From NCBI GenBank assembly GCA_028551475.1, contig CM052361.1:10795501-10859500 (forward strand): a stretch of DNA of 64,000 nt, written 5' to 3'. The stretch is from Casuarina equisetifolia. Its lineage: Eukaryota; Streptophyta; Magnoliopsida; Fagales; Casuarinaceae. The notes under the pieces were generated by a model that searched no databases, was not told where the DNA came from, and was given only the letters and a program-made list of their open reading frames with translations. A program made the position numbers and the translations under genes. Each line of letters opens with the position of its first letter. The stretch's first letter is position 1. Of the stretch, positions 53,099 to 63,734 are shown piece by piece.

Positions 53099-53155
53099 AA
53101 TGGAAAAATTAGATCAAATCAAGTAATTCCTGCCTAAGATAGTCTACAATTGACA

Positions 53156-53165
53156 CTATATATAT
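53156..53165 (+). promoter_or_regulatory. TATA box of cysteine-rich peptide gene B
   Basis: CTATATATAT, 75 bases before the start codon, in the same position as in copies A and C. Confidence 0.7.
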
Positions 53166-53230
53166 CGAAGATCGCAATGGCTAATGGCAAAAGAAAAACA
53201 ACTACCCTAAACACAATCTTAAAGTTAAAG

Positions 53231-53464
53231 ATGTCGAAATCGAATGCTCTGTCGGTTTTCTTAATCTTCGCCATAATGTTCTGCAGCGTTGTGGTGAGCC
53301 AAGGCGCTCTGAAATGTTGCTCTGACAACCACATTGGCAGTTGTGTACCAGGCCAGGATGACAAGCTATGCGACCAAATGTGTCAGAGTAGCTGTACCAA
53401 AGGAGGTTTTTGCAAGGTTTTGAGCAAGGCACCACCAAATCATTACTGCCATTGTTACTGTTGA
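53231..53464 (+). CDS. Small secreted cysteine-rich (defensin-like) peptide, copy B
   Basis: A 77-residue paralogue of 50336-50572, with the same ten-cysteine layout (29, 30, 38, 47, 51, 55, 61, 73, 75, 77) and one residue less in the loop before the fourth cysteine. The signal peptide (MSKSNALSVFLIFAIMFCSV) is nearly the same. The variable residues fall mainly in the loops, while all ten cysteines and the ends (HIGSCVP, KGGFCK, PPNHYCHCYC) are kept, which suggests selection on the fold. An in-frame ATG also exists at 53177, but the signal peptide and comparison with copy C favour 53231. Its 3' flank holds a 62-bp tandem duplication. The neighbour downstream is the YidD-family gene, 1.05 kb away and functionally unrelated. 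Confidence 0.75.
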   Translation: MSKSNALSVFLIFAIMFCSVVVSQGALKCCSDNHIGSCVPGQDDKLCDQMCQSSCTKGGFCKVLSKAPPNHYCHCYC

Positions 53465-53480
53465 TGAACAGCAATGCTCA

Positions 53481-53605
53481 ACTGGCATTGTACCGTTGAT
53501 AAAAAACGACGCTAGTTTTTGCTTTGTATCTTTAAATAAACTACTGGCATTGTTACTGTTGGTAAACAACGGTGCTAGTTTTTGCTTTTGTTTCTTTAAA
53601 TAAAC
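53481..53605 (+). repeat. Two-unit tandem duplication in the 3' flank of peptide gene B
   Basis: Units 53481-53542 and 53543-53605 both start ACTGGCATTGT and end CTTTAAATAAAC. Each therefore carries its own AAATAAA-type polyadenylation signal. Copies A and C have a single unit. Confidence 0.8.
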
Positions 53606-54513
53606 GCGACGGATAACAATTCGTCTTGTTGTCCGTTGATCAACCGTATAATAAATAAGAAGCATCCGTTGCGATTTTGCTTGAACAACATCTCTTCTAC
53701 TCTAAAAATTTGTCTTTGCCATGCATTTTCTTGTGAACGTAAGTTGGACGTTGTGTTATCTACGAGATTCAAAAGGCTCAAGAGCATGCCACCTATATCG
53801 GCAATGAGTAACGCTTAAAGAACCCAAGCAAGGTTCAGTGCCTAGTAAATTTATATTTCAAATTATTTTTGCATATGAAAAATGGTGTATCTTGCACTAT
53901 TAATTTTCTTAATTCGTCGCAAACTTTATACATGATACGCTTTTCTAATAATTATTTTACTGGACATAAGAAGGGAACAAACAATAATCAAATGATCATG
54001 GCATGTCCATATCACTGTTCGATTCAACTGGTTCTGAAAAGGGTTCGTACACCAAAGCTCATGGGGTAAAGGTTTGCTGAAATATATGCTCCTGTGATCC
54101 CACAACGGAGTTTTGATTTTGCGGTTTCAACAAGTAGGAGACTGAATTAAGACCTGTTTCAGGCGAACCATACGTTTATTTTATTCTAGTCGTCTATCCA
54201 GTGCATAACGGGAGGCGATAATTATTTTCTTTTCCTCCAAACAGTCTTTCCTTGGTGTGAACAGGATCCTTCGATGCCAATTGACTATTCAATTATCCTT
54301 GTGACAATTAGTTCTTTTAATTGTCTATTTTATAGTTCAGTCTGGCAAAATCTTAATTCTTGTTATTACGATTTTACTTTAAGAACAAGCACTAAAAGAA
54401 GCAACCCTGGCAAGCCCCTCGAAAGTATGGGAAGACCCTTTAAACCCCAAAAAAGGGGAAAACATAAAATAAACCACAACACAGGACTGATTTGGCCATC
54501 GCAGCGCAGCAAT

Positions 54514-55382
54514 ATGGCGCTCGTTCTCTCCTTCGGTAGCCGTACACCTATCCCTTCTGCGTCTCAGTCCTATAACCCCAGTTTCAAACTCCTTAATCCA
54601 AAGCATATTTCGGCCTGTCACGCTTCAATTAAGTCTCCAAGTCGCCGATACCCTATCTTAATCAAAGCGAACAAGCAATCAAATCCGGAGAATGGGCAAG
54701 GAGCAGATAACGAAGTGGACAATCTGGGAGTTCAAGCTGCACTCTCTATGCTCAAATTTTACAAAAGTGAAGTCTTTTTTACTCATGGCCATCATCACTT
54801 TCTATTCAAGACTGGTCGCTGCTAGTTTCTTGCTAATACTTCCAATTAATCAAGCAGGGGAAATCTCGCCGCTGTTGCCAAAGAGTTGTCGGTTCGTTCC
54901 AACGTGTAGTGAGTACTCTATGGAAGCTTACAAGAAGTACGGAGTTGCTAAGGGCACTGTGTTAACTGTTTGGCGTCTATGTCGTTGCAATCCCTTAGGT
55001 AACTGTTTGGCGTCTATGTCGTTGCTAAGTGCACTGTGTTAACTGTTTGGCGTCTATGTCGTTGCAATCCCTTAGGTAGTTCCTAACATTTCTTTATGTT
55101 TGCGTCTCAAGGAAACGGGTAAAGGCGTATTCTTCTGTATAAAGAATCTGTTTTTTCTATCATAGGTATAGGGTGTTGGGACTACTTCATCGTTACAAAA
55201 TTTTAGTACTACAAAACCCAATCTTCTAATTTGAGAAAAGGGATTGGAATCTAAGAAATTTATATGGTAGAATGCCACAGATTCTAGAGGATCTTGATAC
55301 TTAATTTTCTAGCATTTTATCAGGTGGTTCTGGTTTTGATCCTCCGCGGTGGTTTGATGAGAGAAGCCTACCTAAAGATTGA
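54514..55382 (+). CDS. YidD-family (UPF0161) membrane-insertion helper, probably plastid-targeted; three exons
   Basis: Exons are 54514-54766, 54858-54998 and 55324-55382, all introns GT-AG, giving 150 residues. The first about 65 residues are rich in Ser, Lys and Arg with few acids, as in a chloroplast transit peptide. The core (about 70-140) has [56 protein letters not shown] and finally [14 protein letters not shown], the full signature of bacterial YidD and plant UPF0161 proteins, including the PTCS and CNPLGG blocks. Bacterial YidD assists YidC-dependent membrane insertion; a thylakoid or envelope role is inferred. The start ATG opens the leader directly. Exon 2 is followed by a 77-bp-offset duplication that repeats its donor site (55076). 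The 5' end of the gene is copied at about 19585. Confidence 0.9.
54945..55078 (+). repeat. Tandem duplication of the exon 2 end and its splice donor
   Basis: Bases 54945-55001 recur at 55022-55078 with one difference, an offset of 77. A shorter part, AACTGTTTGGCGTCTATGTC, occurs a third time in between (about 55001-55020). Both long copies end CCCTTAG then GTA. Confidence 0.92.
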
Positions 55383-58300
55383 GACATCTTCTTATTCTGC
55401 CTGTGGCTATGGAAGTGTGATTCTTTTTGAGGTTAAGTCTTAAACTTGTCATTTAGCACTATTTTTTTTTCCCTTCACTGTACGATAGACCTATGTTTCT
55501 GCTGTGTATAAAGGTAGTGACTTTCAGTTTTGAAAACACCAGAGAGATTTAATGTCGATCGTAAGAAAGAGACATTGGTATATATGGGAAGGTTGTAGAC
55601 ATCTTCTGTATATTGCTTATAGAAAGAAGAATTATTGTTTTCTTAGTTTCCATGAGACCGTACATGGTGTTATTCGCTTGATTGGAAAAATGCTTGAGCA
55701 AAATTTTTTTAAAAGTTTGTTCCTTTGATATGTTCCCAGCCATCTTCAAAATTTTCAGTTGGGGAACCTGAGAAAGTAAATCAATGGAAAAGAATCGTAT
55801 GTCGGTCATGTGTTGACTGTTTATATTTGCCTTAGATTACGAGTATTGAGAAGGACTGGCCCAGCGGGAAATTGTTCTTCAATTGGTTGAATGTCATGGG
55901 ATTCCCCTGGAGCTCAATGCATCTACTGCATTCTCAGGAAACTCTCTTGGTTGTACCTCAAGCACTACTTCACCCTTCTTTGCTTCTTCATCTGCCGTCT
56001 CACCACAAATAGAGCATTGATCCCTGCCACAGGAACAGATAGGCCGCCTAGCTGAGGAACTCTGGGATGTTGCACAATCTCAAATTAGGCGACCATCAGG
56101 AAACGTTTGCTTTACACCTTTGGCGTTGTTACTTATATTCTTCAGTTCATAGGGTTGTTAGGTGCACGTAATGTGATTATCTTTGCTGGACAATTAGGCT
56201 TTGCATGAGTTTTAAGTATATGCTTTTCATCTCATAAAGAATTGCGTCATTCTGGTTTTGGAGGGAAACAGGGGAAACTGGAGCGGTGATTGCTTAATTC
56301 TTGGAGTTTTGATATCTTCTCCTTTGGGTCTATCAAGTTATTTGGGGGTTTGTTGGTACTAGTTAATGACTTCAGACCGTAACTTCATTAATTTTAGATG
56401 AGGCATTGCCAGTGGAACTCTAACGCTGATGCTTTATACCCCACCCATAGAAGAAACTCTTTGTTATGTAGTAATGTACCCATGAAAGTCTTACCAGGGC
56501 CTTCTTACTCTCTTTTTTTTTTTAAAAGGTTTAGCTTTTCTTTTAGTTTATTGAGGAGGTTATATTTGATAAATTTTTTGTAATTTCTGAAGATGGGACG
56601 TGATTGCAGTATAAGTGCGCACACTATTTGTGCTTGTTTCGCCTTTTAAGATCTATATACTCTTAATATGAGTGCTTTAGCTTTATATAAGGCATTTATT
56701 CAGCCTAGACCTTTAAAGGCAATAACGATGCCGTGTTTAGCTTTGCGGTCCCGAACCCTCATCACTTCTCATAGACCCTTTGAGACCCCAACCCATCACT
56801 TGGGCAATTGAAACGGTTTTAAATTCATCCTACACGAACTGTTCTTCGTTATAACATTAATCTCACACGAAGTAATTTCTGTGGCCTTTTGTCCTAACAG
56901 ACCTCTAATATCAAACTAGGCCTTATGAAGCCAATTTAATCTTTTGGACTGCCAGTGGGCCTCTGCTCCAGAAAGAAGGATGGTCATGAGGTGGGAAATA
57001 TAGAAACGGAACATGATCTACGGAGAGGGCAAATGGCTAGTTGAATTCAGGTTGTTAGCTGTGTTTAAAGGCATCGGGGTGAATTCAGTGGAATAAAACA
57101 CCAGGAGATGGTTGCAGCCAAATAGACAGTAGTAGCAAGTAGTTTCATGGCCTTATGGCATAGCATTTGGGCGATTCTCCTTGATCTAAGGTCTTGCTCT
57201 TTCGGTAAGAAATGTATAATAAGAGCACCAAAATTTGTGCTGCTTCTGTAGTCAATTAAATTGTCCGCCCAATTTGGGCGTTATTGTTACGCCCACTCAA
57301 AAGTTAGAATAAATGAACTCTAGCCCAAAAAGTTTGTTTTAGCTTCAGTGCTACAAATTCAATGGTTGCTAGTAATTTTGTAAACCAGCCTGGTTTAGTG
57401 CGCAGAGTTGGATGTCTTTCCCAGCTTCAATAACCTTACCTATTCTTTGTGATTGGGCCTGAGCAGTTGGAAAAAATGGTGTTCTGTCGACTCAGCTTCC
57501 ACGAGACCTATCTGAGATCTATCTTTCCTCTTTTCGTTAAACCTTCTCCAAGCGAGGCTGGGATAGAAGTGATTACTTTCTTGTAAAGAAGAGAACCTTT
57601 ATGAATAGACAAATCTCAGACATCTGATGCGGTCTCTTACCGCCATGCAAATGCCAACATCGAGTGGGGCAGCAAAGTGAAACTCAACAAGGCCACTAAG
57701 ATAAGTAAGTTTAAATTAAGGAAGCAAAGGTAGGAAAGTCTAATACTTTAAGGTTGTCGAGTGTATTGTGTAAATCATTTGATTAGTTCACTGGCTTACA
57801 TCATCTGACCTAAACTATGAGAAGGTTTGGTCTAAATATTTAAAAGACCAAGAAGGTTGCAATGGAAGTAAAGCTAACCACTTGGAGGAATTATGATTCA
57901 TTTAACATCAACTCTTTTTTTGGAAAGTCCTATTCTTTATTGTTGTGGGAGATTTCCAGCCAGGACTCCAATACATGTTAGAAATCCAGTCAATCAGGTT
58001 CTTCATGCTCCATAGTGGTGGGCACGGGCGTGCATCTCTACTTTTTAATTTGTTGCACTCGATGTCTTTGTCACTGCTGTTTCTTCCATCATATCATTTG
58101 TTCATCAGTTAGTTAATGTAATTTGAAGACTATATCTTTGCTTACCCATTTGGCTTTGATTTAGTGCAGAGAATGATTAGATCCGCATGGCTAAATTGGA
58201 ATGATTGTAGTGCCCCCAAAGGGTATATAAACATTTTATATACACGCCCACATATCTATATGTAGATTTATTTATCTCATCGCCAATGGAGTACCTTCCT

Positions 58301-58824
58301 TAGCTCCGTATGCATAGCTAATCACATGATTATGCATAAGAATAAACTTTGAGTAGTCAAGACATCAGTTAGGTCGGTTAAAGCTTTCAAGCTTTAATCG
58401 ATGGGATTCTAATTAGATGAATTAACTAGATAACACAACATACGAGAAATAGGGTAACAATTAGGTAAGATGCGTGTTAATTTTCTTGTCAACATAGTAC
58501 TTATTCTGATTGCCTTATTCGCGTTTCTGTGCTTGTTTTGATGAGCATCATTTCAATTAGGGCACTTAAAAAGAAACCCTGATTGTTCCGTTTCTACTGG
58601 GCTCATTATTTACCCGTGAAGCCATACCGGTGTCGTATCCCTTTTTACTTTTTGCTAAGGACGATGACAGTGTATTCCCATTATGTTTGAAGGCAGGAAT
58701 TTAGAGATTCGCATCCTTTCAAATGTTCTACATATTGGTCTACATATTCCCGGACAGCCCATCATGCAGGTCTTGATGAGTAATTTATTGAAACCAGGAA
58801 TAATTTATTGGCATTATTTCCTTT
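55383..58824. other. Intergenic DNA with no gene recognised
   Basis: The 3' flank of the YidD-family gene followed by about 3.4 kb with base composition less AT-rich than the retroelement zone. No reading frame over about 90 codons, no LTR wording and no repeat shared with the rest of the window were seen. Small exons of an unknown transcript cannot be excluded. Confidence 0.5.
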
Positions 58825-58924
58825 TTGCTCTGGATTAGGAAGAAAACTTGGATAAACCTTGTTTATTCATTCACAAGTAAACCAAGATACAAATCCAAGA
58901 AGAAATACGATATCCGACGACGAG

Positions 58925-58957
<33 letters not shown>
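58925..58957. repeat. Poly(A) run of 33 bases
   Basis: An uninterrupted A tract. No target duplication or reverse-transcribed gene could be tied to it, so it is listed only as a homopolymer. Confidence 0.9.
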
Positions 58958-58966
<9 letters not shown>

Positions 58967-58979
58967 CAAAGCAATCGGT

Positions 58980-59320
58980 GATGCTCTGCTCGAATGATTC
59001 TCTATTCGAGTTCTTCACACCGTCTATCACGTTGATGTTCGTCGTCCTTGCCGATCAGATGTTCGGTGTCTTTATTCGGTGCAATAGAAAGTGCGAAGCT
59101 GGCTTGGTCTGTGGGGCAAACCAGCGTGAAACTTGCAGGGGCCAGTTCCAATCTTGGTAACTGGCTGTTGACCTTCCATCGTGGCAGCCACATGACTGCC
59201 ATGTCAAATCATCTCTTCGAACAACCTCTCAAGGTGATGGTCTATAATGAACTCACTGATAAACGCAGATTAAATGCAAGTTTAGGGTTGATCTATGTTA
59301 CCTCGCTAAGATATTGATTT
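58980..59320. other. Short GC-richer stretch with overlapping open frames, possible exon
   Basis: Frames are open on both strands: plus 59048-59317 (with SLFGAIESAKLAWSVGQTSV) and minus 59002-59202. The plus frame contains a helix-like, Ala/Ser-rich segment and a possible splice donor (CTTGGTAACTGG near 59152). I do not recognise a family, and both frames are short enough to be chance. Confidence 0.25.
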
Positions 59321-59462
59321 TCAGAAACAGAAAACCCAGTGTTTCTCTCGAAAATGACATATCTTCCTTTTCCCCAAAAGGAATAAAAAGTCTACTGTCT
59401 TGACTCCGGCGCAATCGACAAACTTTCAGTTTTCAGATTTCACCATAAAAAAGAAATATTAA

Positions 59463-59480
59463 ATATATATATATATATAT
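59463..59480. repeat. (AT)n microsatellite
   Basis: About nine AT units in the intergenic region upstream of the unassigned minus-strand frames. Confidence 0.9.
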
Positions 59481-59919
59481 AAAACTCACTAAGAGTTGTT
59501 GAAGAAAAAAAGTCGAGAAAACGCAGAATTAGGAAGAGAATAGCCGTGAAACTCCAATACGATTACAACCCTTTCTCGAGCATGAAACCACTGAAGTCGA
59601 GAATGGAAGGGAAAAAGCTTCAAAACCCGAGAAAATGAACAAGCGTTTTACCTTCAACATGTGTCCCTTAAAAGTGCAGCCTCAGAGGGTAAACAGGACG
59701 TCAGAGAGATTCTAGCCTAGAGAGAGAGATAGAGATGTTGGATCGTGAGTGCGCAGGCGGCGCCGAGGTAGTTATGTCGTTTCTGTAGGCACAGTCAGTC
59801 TACAGGGTTAGGTTGTGGACCAGTCACAGTCCCTGAATAAGACGTTTCCCCGTTGGACCATTGCTTGTCACGTTTTGTGGGTTCCTTTTACCAAATCAAA
59901 ACTGTAAACTTTTAATAAG

Positions 59920-60313
59920 TCAAACATTAAATTCAAACGCTGTGAATGGCACAGTGCATTTACAAGATATGTTCATCGCGGATTGAGCCGTTCGCGGTTT
60001 TTGCTGCAATTTAGTACCTCGGGGGAAAACCGGCGCTGCTGGTGCAACCGAGAAAAAGGCTTTCTGATGGAGGGTCCCGGCAACACAAAGACCAGGAATT
60101 GTGGACACTGGAAAGTGACAAACAGATAGGAACAAGTCGTCCCCCCACGTTGCTGGTGGAGAAGTTGACATAGACCCCAACTTGCGCATAATAATAGCAA
60201 GACGACGGAGTATGACAACGATGCCATTGGAAAAGCTCAAGGAGCGCACTTCCCAAACGTTCCATTCGCGTTTCTATAGACAGCGGGATTAGTGGCTGCC
60301 ATGGTCCTTCCAA
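59920..60313 (-). other. Possible minus-strand transcribed unit, identity unknown
   Basis: Three overlapping minus-strand frames of 84-109 codons lie here. A TATA-like AAATATATAG on the minus strand near 60345 precedes an ATG at 60302 that opens MAATNPAVYRNANGTFGKCAP and then stops. The GC content is above the surroundings. No family signature is visible; it may be a 5' exon, a non-coding RNA or nothing. Confidence 0.22.
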
Positions 60314-61499
60314 GAATCTGAGAAAATGAAACTTTTGTCTATATATTTGGACAAATCACAAGCTTTTTGTATTTATAGCATTGATTAAAAATACCATCTT
60401 ATAAGTACTTTAGTAGTGGCCCCAAGAGCTTTTTTCTTCTCTTCTTTTCGTGTCAAAGATTAAAAAGTAGAGAGATTTACTGTAATCAAATGATACTGAT
60501 AGTGTTAGAGACTGCAAAAGAATCAATTGGATGTTATTGGTTAGTCAAAGTTACTGACAATTTTTTTTCCTCTGTGAGGCCACTTTTAAAATCAAAAGTT
60601 TACTAGTTATGTCCTGTGAATCTGATAATGTTTTCTTGAAAAATTATAGAATCTGAAACTGACGGTACAAATGGATAATGATATGCCTGATTTTGACGAT
60701 CATAAATTATGTCCACAACGAAGTTATTGTCAATTGCTTTCTTTTATAATTTTTGTCCACATCAATGTTGATTTCTTAATATTGTCTCATGTAGTATATT
60801 CTTATTTGTGAACTGTTTTTGGCCACACCATGAATCGAAGAATGTATCATTTTATTAATCTGTTCCCCTGATTGAAATCAGAGCCAACGAAAAATTGTTC
60901 TTGTACAATTTGGCTTTAACAGAAAAACAGGATACAAACTTTCAATGACTCGAAAAACAAGGAAACTGTAGCGCAAAATGGCCTACCGAGAGAGAGAAAC
61001 GTCCATTACACTCAGCAAAAGGGTCAAGAGGAACTCACTGCTCACTAAAAACTAAGTCCTCCCAACTTACAAACTGCCAACATAGTTTGCTAGTGGAAAA
61101 GGAGCTTAAAATTCTGTTAGGTCTATTGCACTAGTTTTCTCCTTTACATGTTCTTATGAACGTCACTGTACCCATGTGAAAATACTGAAGAAACTGCAAA
61201 TACTATCAAAGCCTAATAAGAATACAGCATTTCTTGTAAGTGTTACAATCTAAATATGCCAGTCTCTGATCTGAGCAGCCTCCTCTCCAAATGACCGCAT
61301 TTAACTGCCAGATTACCACTTGAACCAATTATAAAGTAAGAAGCAGATTAACTACAGATGGGAGCAGCTGCAAAAGAGATTATTAATAAAACAGAACCAT
61401 AAAAGGGTAGCAGCATTACCTACAGTCATCAATCATCGGTTCAAATGCCAAGGAGATTAGAGACAGACCACAAGTAAAGAACCATGCCTGACAACTTGG
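60314..61499. other. 3' flank of the GRAS gene and intergenic DNA
   Basis: No reading frame of note. The right part (about 60850-61499) is probably the 3' untranslated region of the GRAS gene on the minus strand; I could not place the polyadenylation site. Confidence 0.5.
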
Positions 61500-63734
61500 C
61501 TAAGCAGGTTTCCAACAAGAAAGGGCATAGATGATCCGTCCCTTCCATCCTTGCAACAGCCAACGGCTATCTTCATCGATTACAAAATCCTTGTGGTAGC
61601 AAGTTCTCACCTTCTCCATTGCTATTTTCACAATGTTCCGCTCTAAAGGCAGTTGAGCAAATCCGGCTCTAAGGTTTCGTACTTGCCATTGCTTGTATGT
61701 CTCTGGCCTCTCCACCCTCTCCCAGCCTTCACAAGCGATAACATTCAAAGACTCCTTGCCAAATATCTCTTTCTCAATCACCATCCTCTCCCGAACTTCA
61801 CGAGGCACAAGAGTTTGAAGCATATCAAAGAGTGCAGAATAGTGAAATAATGCCTCTCGGAACCGGGTGACAAAGAAGGGGGCATTAAAGGCACCATTCA
61901 CAATTCCATGGATGAAAATATTAGGATTGACCTTCCTTATCAAATTGAGGACAATATCTCTTGAACTCTTAACTGACACAGATTCATCATGTAAATTCTT
62001 ACCTCCATACAAACAGCTAACAACAATAAATTCCTCCTTGTCGATTTTGAGTTCCTCAAGTTGAATGGTTTCCCATTTTTTTGCTATAGAGTGATACTCG
62101 AATGGCACGTTAAACCTCCTAGCATAATTTGCTAAGCGACGTCCTGTTTCCTCAACTTGCTCTGCAGGCCGAAAGCCAGGCTGGGGAAAATCTATTCCTG
62201 TAATCCGAAGTTTCGGGGGACCACCTTTCCTCTTTGCAAGCCGCTGAATTAGGACGGGCCATTGGAAACCATAAAAGATACCAAAGTCTATGACATGTAG
62301 CCTTTTTGCCCCTGCCGCCACAGAGCGTATCATCTTGTTTGATGTGAGATTAGACATCTTCCTAAACGGACATGCAGCAATGTACAAATGGTAAGCTTTC
62401 AAGATGTCGGAAACAGATGTTCTTTTACTAACTAAACCTTTGTATATCTGGCTACCAGTACCAGCAATGCGCGCCTCAAGCCCATCAGCAAAACAATCTG
62501 CCAGTCTCTGATTTCCATCCCCAAAAGGAGAAGAGTGCTGCCTGATCTGTTTTAGCAATTCATTTGCACTCCTCTGATCATCAGCTGCAACAGCTTGGGC
62601 ACAATTGATTAAGAGAGTTCTCAAATCCACCACCTCTTTATTTCCACTTTGCTTCTTACCACGTCCCCTACCACCTTTTGATTTCCCATTCTGTGGCATG
62701 GTTTTGCTAACTCCATTCCTTAGTACAGATACACTTATGTTCTGTAAGCCCTCCTGAAGTTCCAACAAATGGTCTCTTCCATCTGTAAGAAGCAACACTG
62801 TATCAAACACCTCGGGCGGCAAAGAGGATTCCATATGTACAGCAGCTAGCTTGTTCCTCCTCTCATCTATGGTATCTCCATCCTCGCCATAAGGATGCTT
62901 CCTTCCCCTAGACCCCGTGTGTGACCCATTGTCCCTTTTCTCCACCTTAATTGCCTTGGACTCCCGACATAACAATCCATTTGCTTCTGAATCAAAAAGC
63001 AGTTCACTTCCACAAGGAAGAAACCTGATAGATTCTTCAATTCCCTTCCTGGACTGCCAAACAGATAGACTCTCGCTATATAAATCAGGCACCTGAAGAT
63101 TACTACTGGGAGAGTCCACCAAACCATCTACACTACCGATCACACTATTTGAAGAACCATAAGATGACTGAGAAATGCTATAAAGAGGGTGAGCTGATAG
63201 TTGGGGGGTATAATCCGTTTGCTTTCGAATCAGGACATTATCACCAAAACAGCTACTGCTATTACTACTACTGGCATAATTACTGCTATTTACATAGTGC
63301 TCATCATCTGGGCTCTCACCATTTCCAATAACATAATTCGTGCTTTGTACCGGCGAAGGGGGATATTTTTTCCCGAGCAAATCGTAGAAAGATTTCTCAG
63401 CAGCTTGAAGTTCCAAAGAATCTTGAAGCATGCAAGTCCTATCCTCCATGTCTTCTTCCATAAGAATCTGACTTATGTACCCCAAAACATCATCATCGGC
63501 GAAATCACAGTCCTCGGAGAAATCTTCCCCGTGAGACTCAATCGAGCTTGAGGCTATATGACTCGGAGTTTGGTCTGGTCGAAGGTAATAAGATCCCCTA
63601 AAACTGTGGTCTAGAAAGGCATCCTCTAATCTGGGTATGGCAACAAGGTTTTGATTCGAAACAACAGAAAAAGGTCGATTGCCCAATTGTACTCCGTCCC
63701 TGGAATCCAAAAATCCCCTAAGGCGAGGATCCAT
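61500..63734 (-). CDS. GRAS-family transcription regulator, SCL14/SCL33-like (LISCL group)
   Basis: A 744-residue intronless frame, close to the usual 650-800 of this group. Start: ATG at 63734 (MDPRLRGFLDSRDG); the frame is open a little further upstream but has no ATG before an in-frame TGA at 63792-63794. The N-terminal half is disordered and acidic, with the group's conserved DDVLGYISQILMEEDMEDR and ELQAAEKSFYDLLGKKYPPS blocks (about residues 81-126), which in relatives act in activation. A basic stretch (GKSKGGRGRGKKQ, about 350-362) precedes the GRAS domain: LHR1 from LRTLLINCAQAVAADD (about 371), VHIID as LHVIDFGIFYGFQWP (about 479), LHR2, PFYRE with FVTRFREALFHYS (about 621) and SAW ending WLLQGWKGRIIYALSCW (about 725-741). 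Such proteins bind TGA factors and control stress and detoxification genes in the nucleus. No breaks are seen. Confidence 0.96.
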   Translation of the reverse strand: MDPRLRGFLDSRDGVQLGNRPFSVVSNQNLVAIPRLEDAFLDHSFRGSYYLRPDQTPSHIASSSIESHGEDFSEDCDFADDDVLGYISQILMEEDMEDRTCMLQDSLELQAAEKSFYDLLGKKYPPSPVQSTNYVIGNGESPDDEHYVNSSNYASSSNSSSCFGDNVLIRKQTDYTPQLSAHPLYSISQSSYGSSNSVIGSVDGLVDSPSSNLQVPDLYSESLSVWQSRKGIEESIRFLPCGSELLFDSEANGLLCRESKAIKVEKRDNGSHTGSRGRKHPYGEDGDTIDERRNKLAAVHMESSLPPEVFDTVLLLTDGRDHLLELQEGLQNISVSVLRNGVSKTMPQNGKSKGGRGRGKKQSGNKEVVDLRTLLINCAQAVAADDQRSANELLKQIRQHSSPFGDGNQRLADCFADGLEARIAGTGSQIYKGLVSKRTSVSDILKAYHLYIAACPFRKMSNLTSNKMIRSVAAGAKRLHVIDFGIFYGFQWPVLIQRLAKRKGGPPKLRITGIDFPQPGFRPAEQVEETGRRLANYARRFNVPFEYHSIAKKWETIQLEELKIDKEEFIVVSCLYGGKNLHDESVSVKSSRDIVLNLIRKVNPNIFIHGIVNGAFNAPFFVTRFREALFHYSALFDMLQTLVPREVRERMVIEKEIFGKESLNVIACEGWERVERPETYKQWQVRNLRAGFAQLPLERNIVKIAMEKVRTCYHKDFVIDEDSRWLLQGWKGRIIYALSCWKPA

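Larger units (their letters stand above)
51010..54545 (+). repeat. Segmental duplication block B (paired with 15488-19620)
   Basis: Contains a copia remnant, peptide gene B and the 5' end of the YidD-family gene in the same order and orientation as block A. The intact gene end here suggests that B is the parental locus and A the copy. Confidence 0.75.

Noticed and set aside
54274-54513. Upstream extension of the YidD-family reading frame beginning MPIDYS
   Set aside because: The frame is open by chance; the conserved leader starts at the ATG at 54514, and block A similarity covers the upstream region as non-coding DNA.
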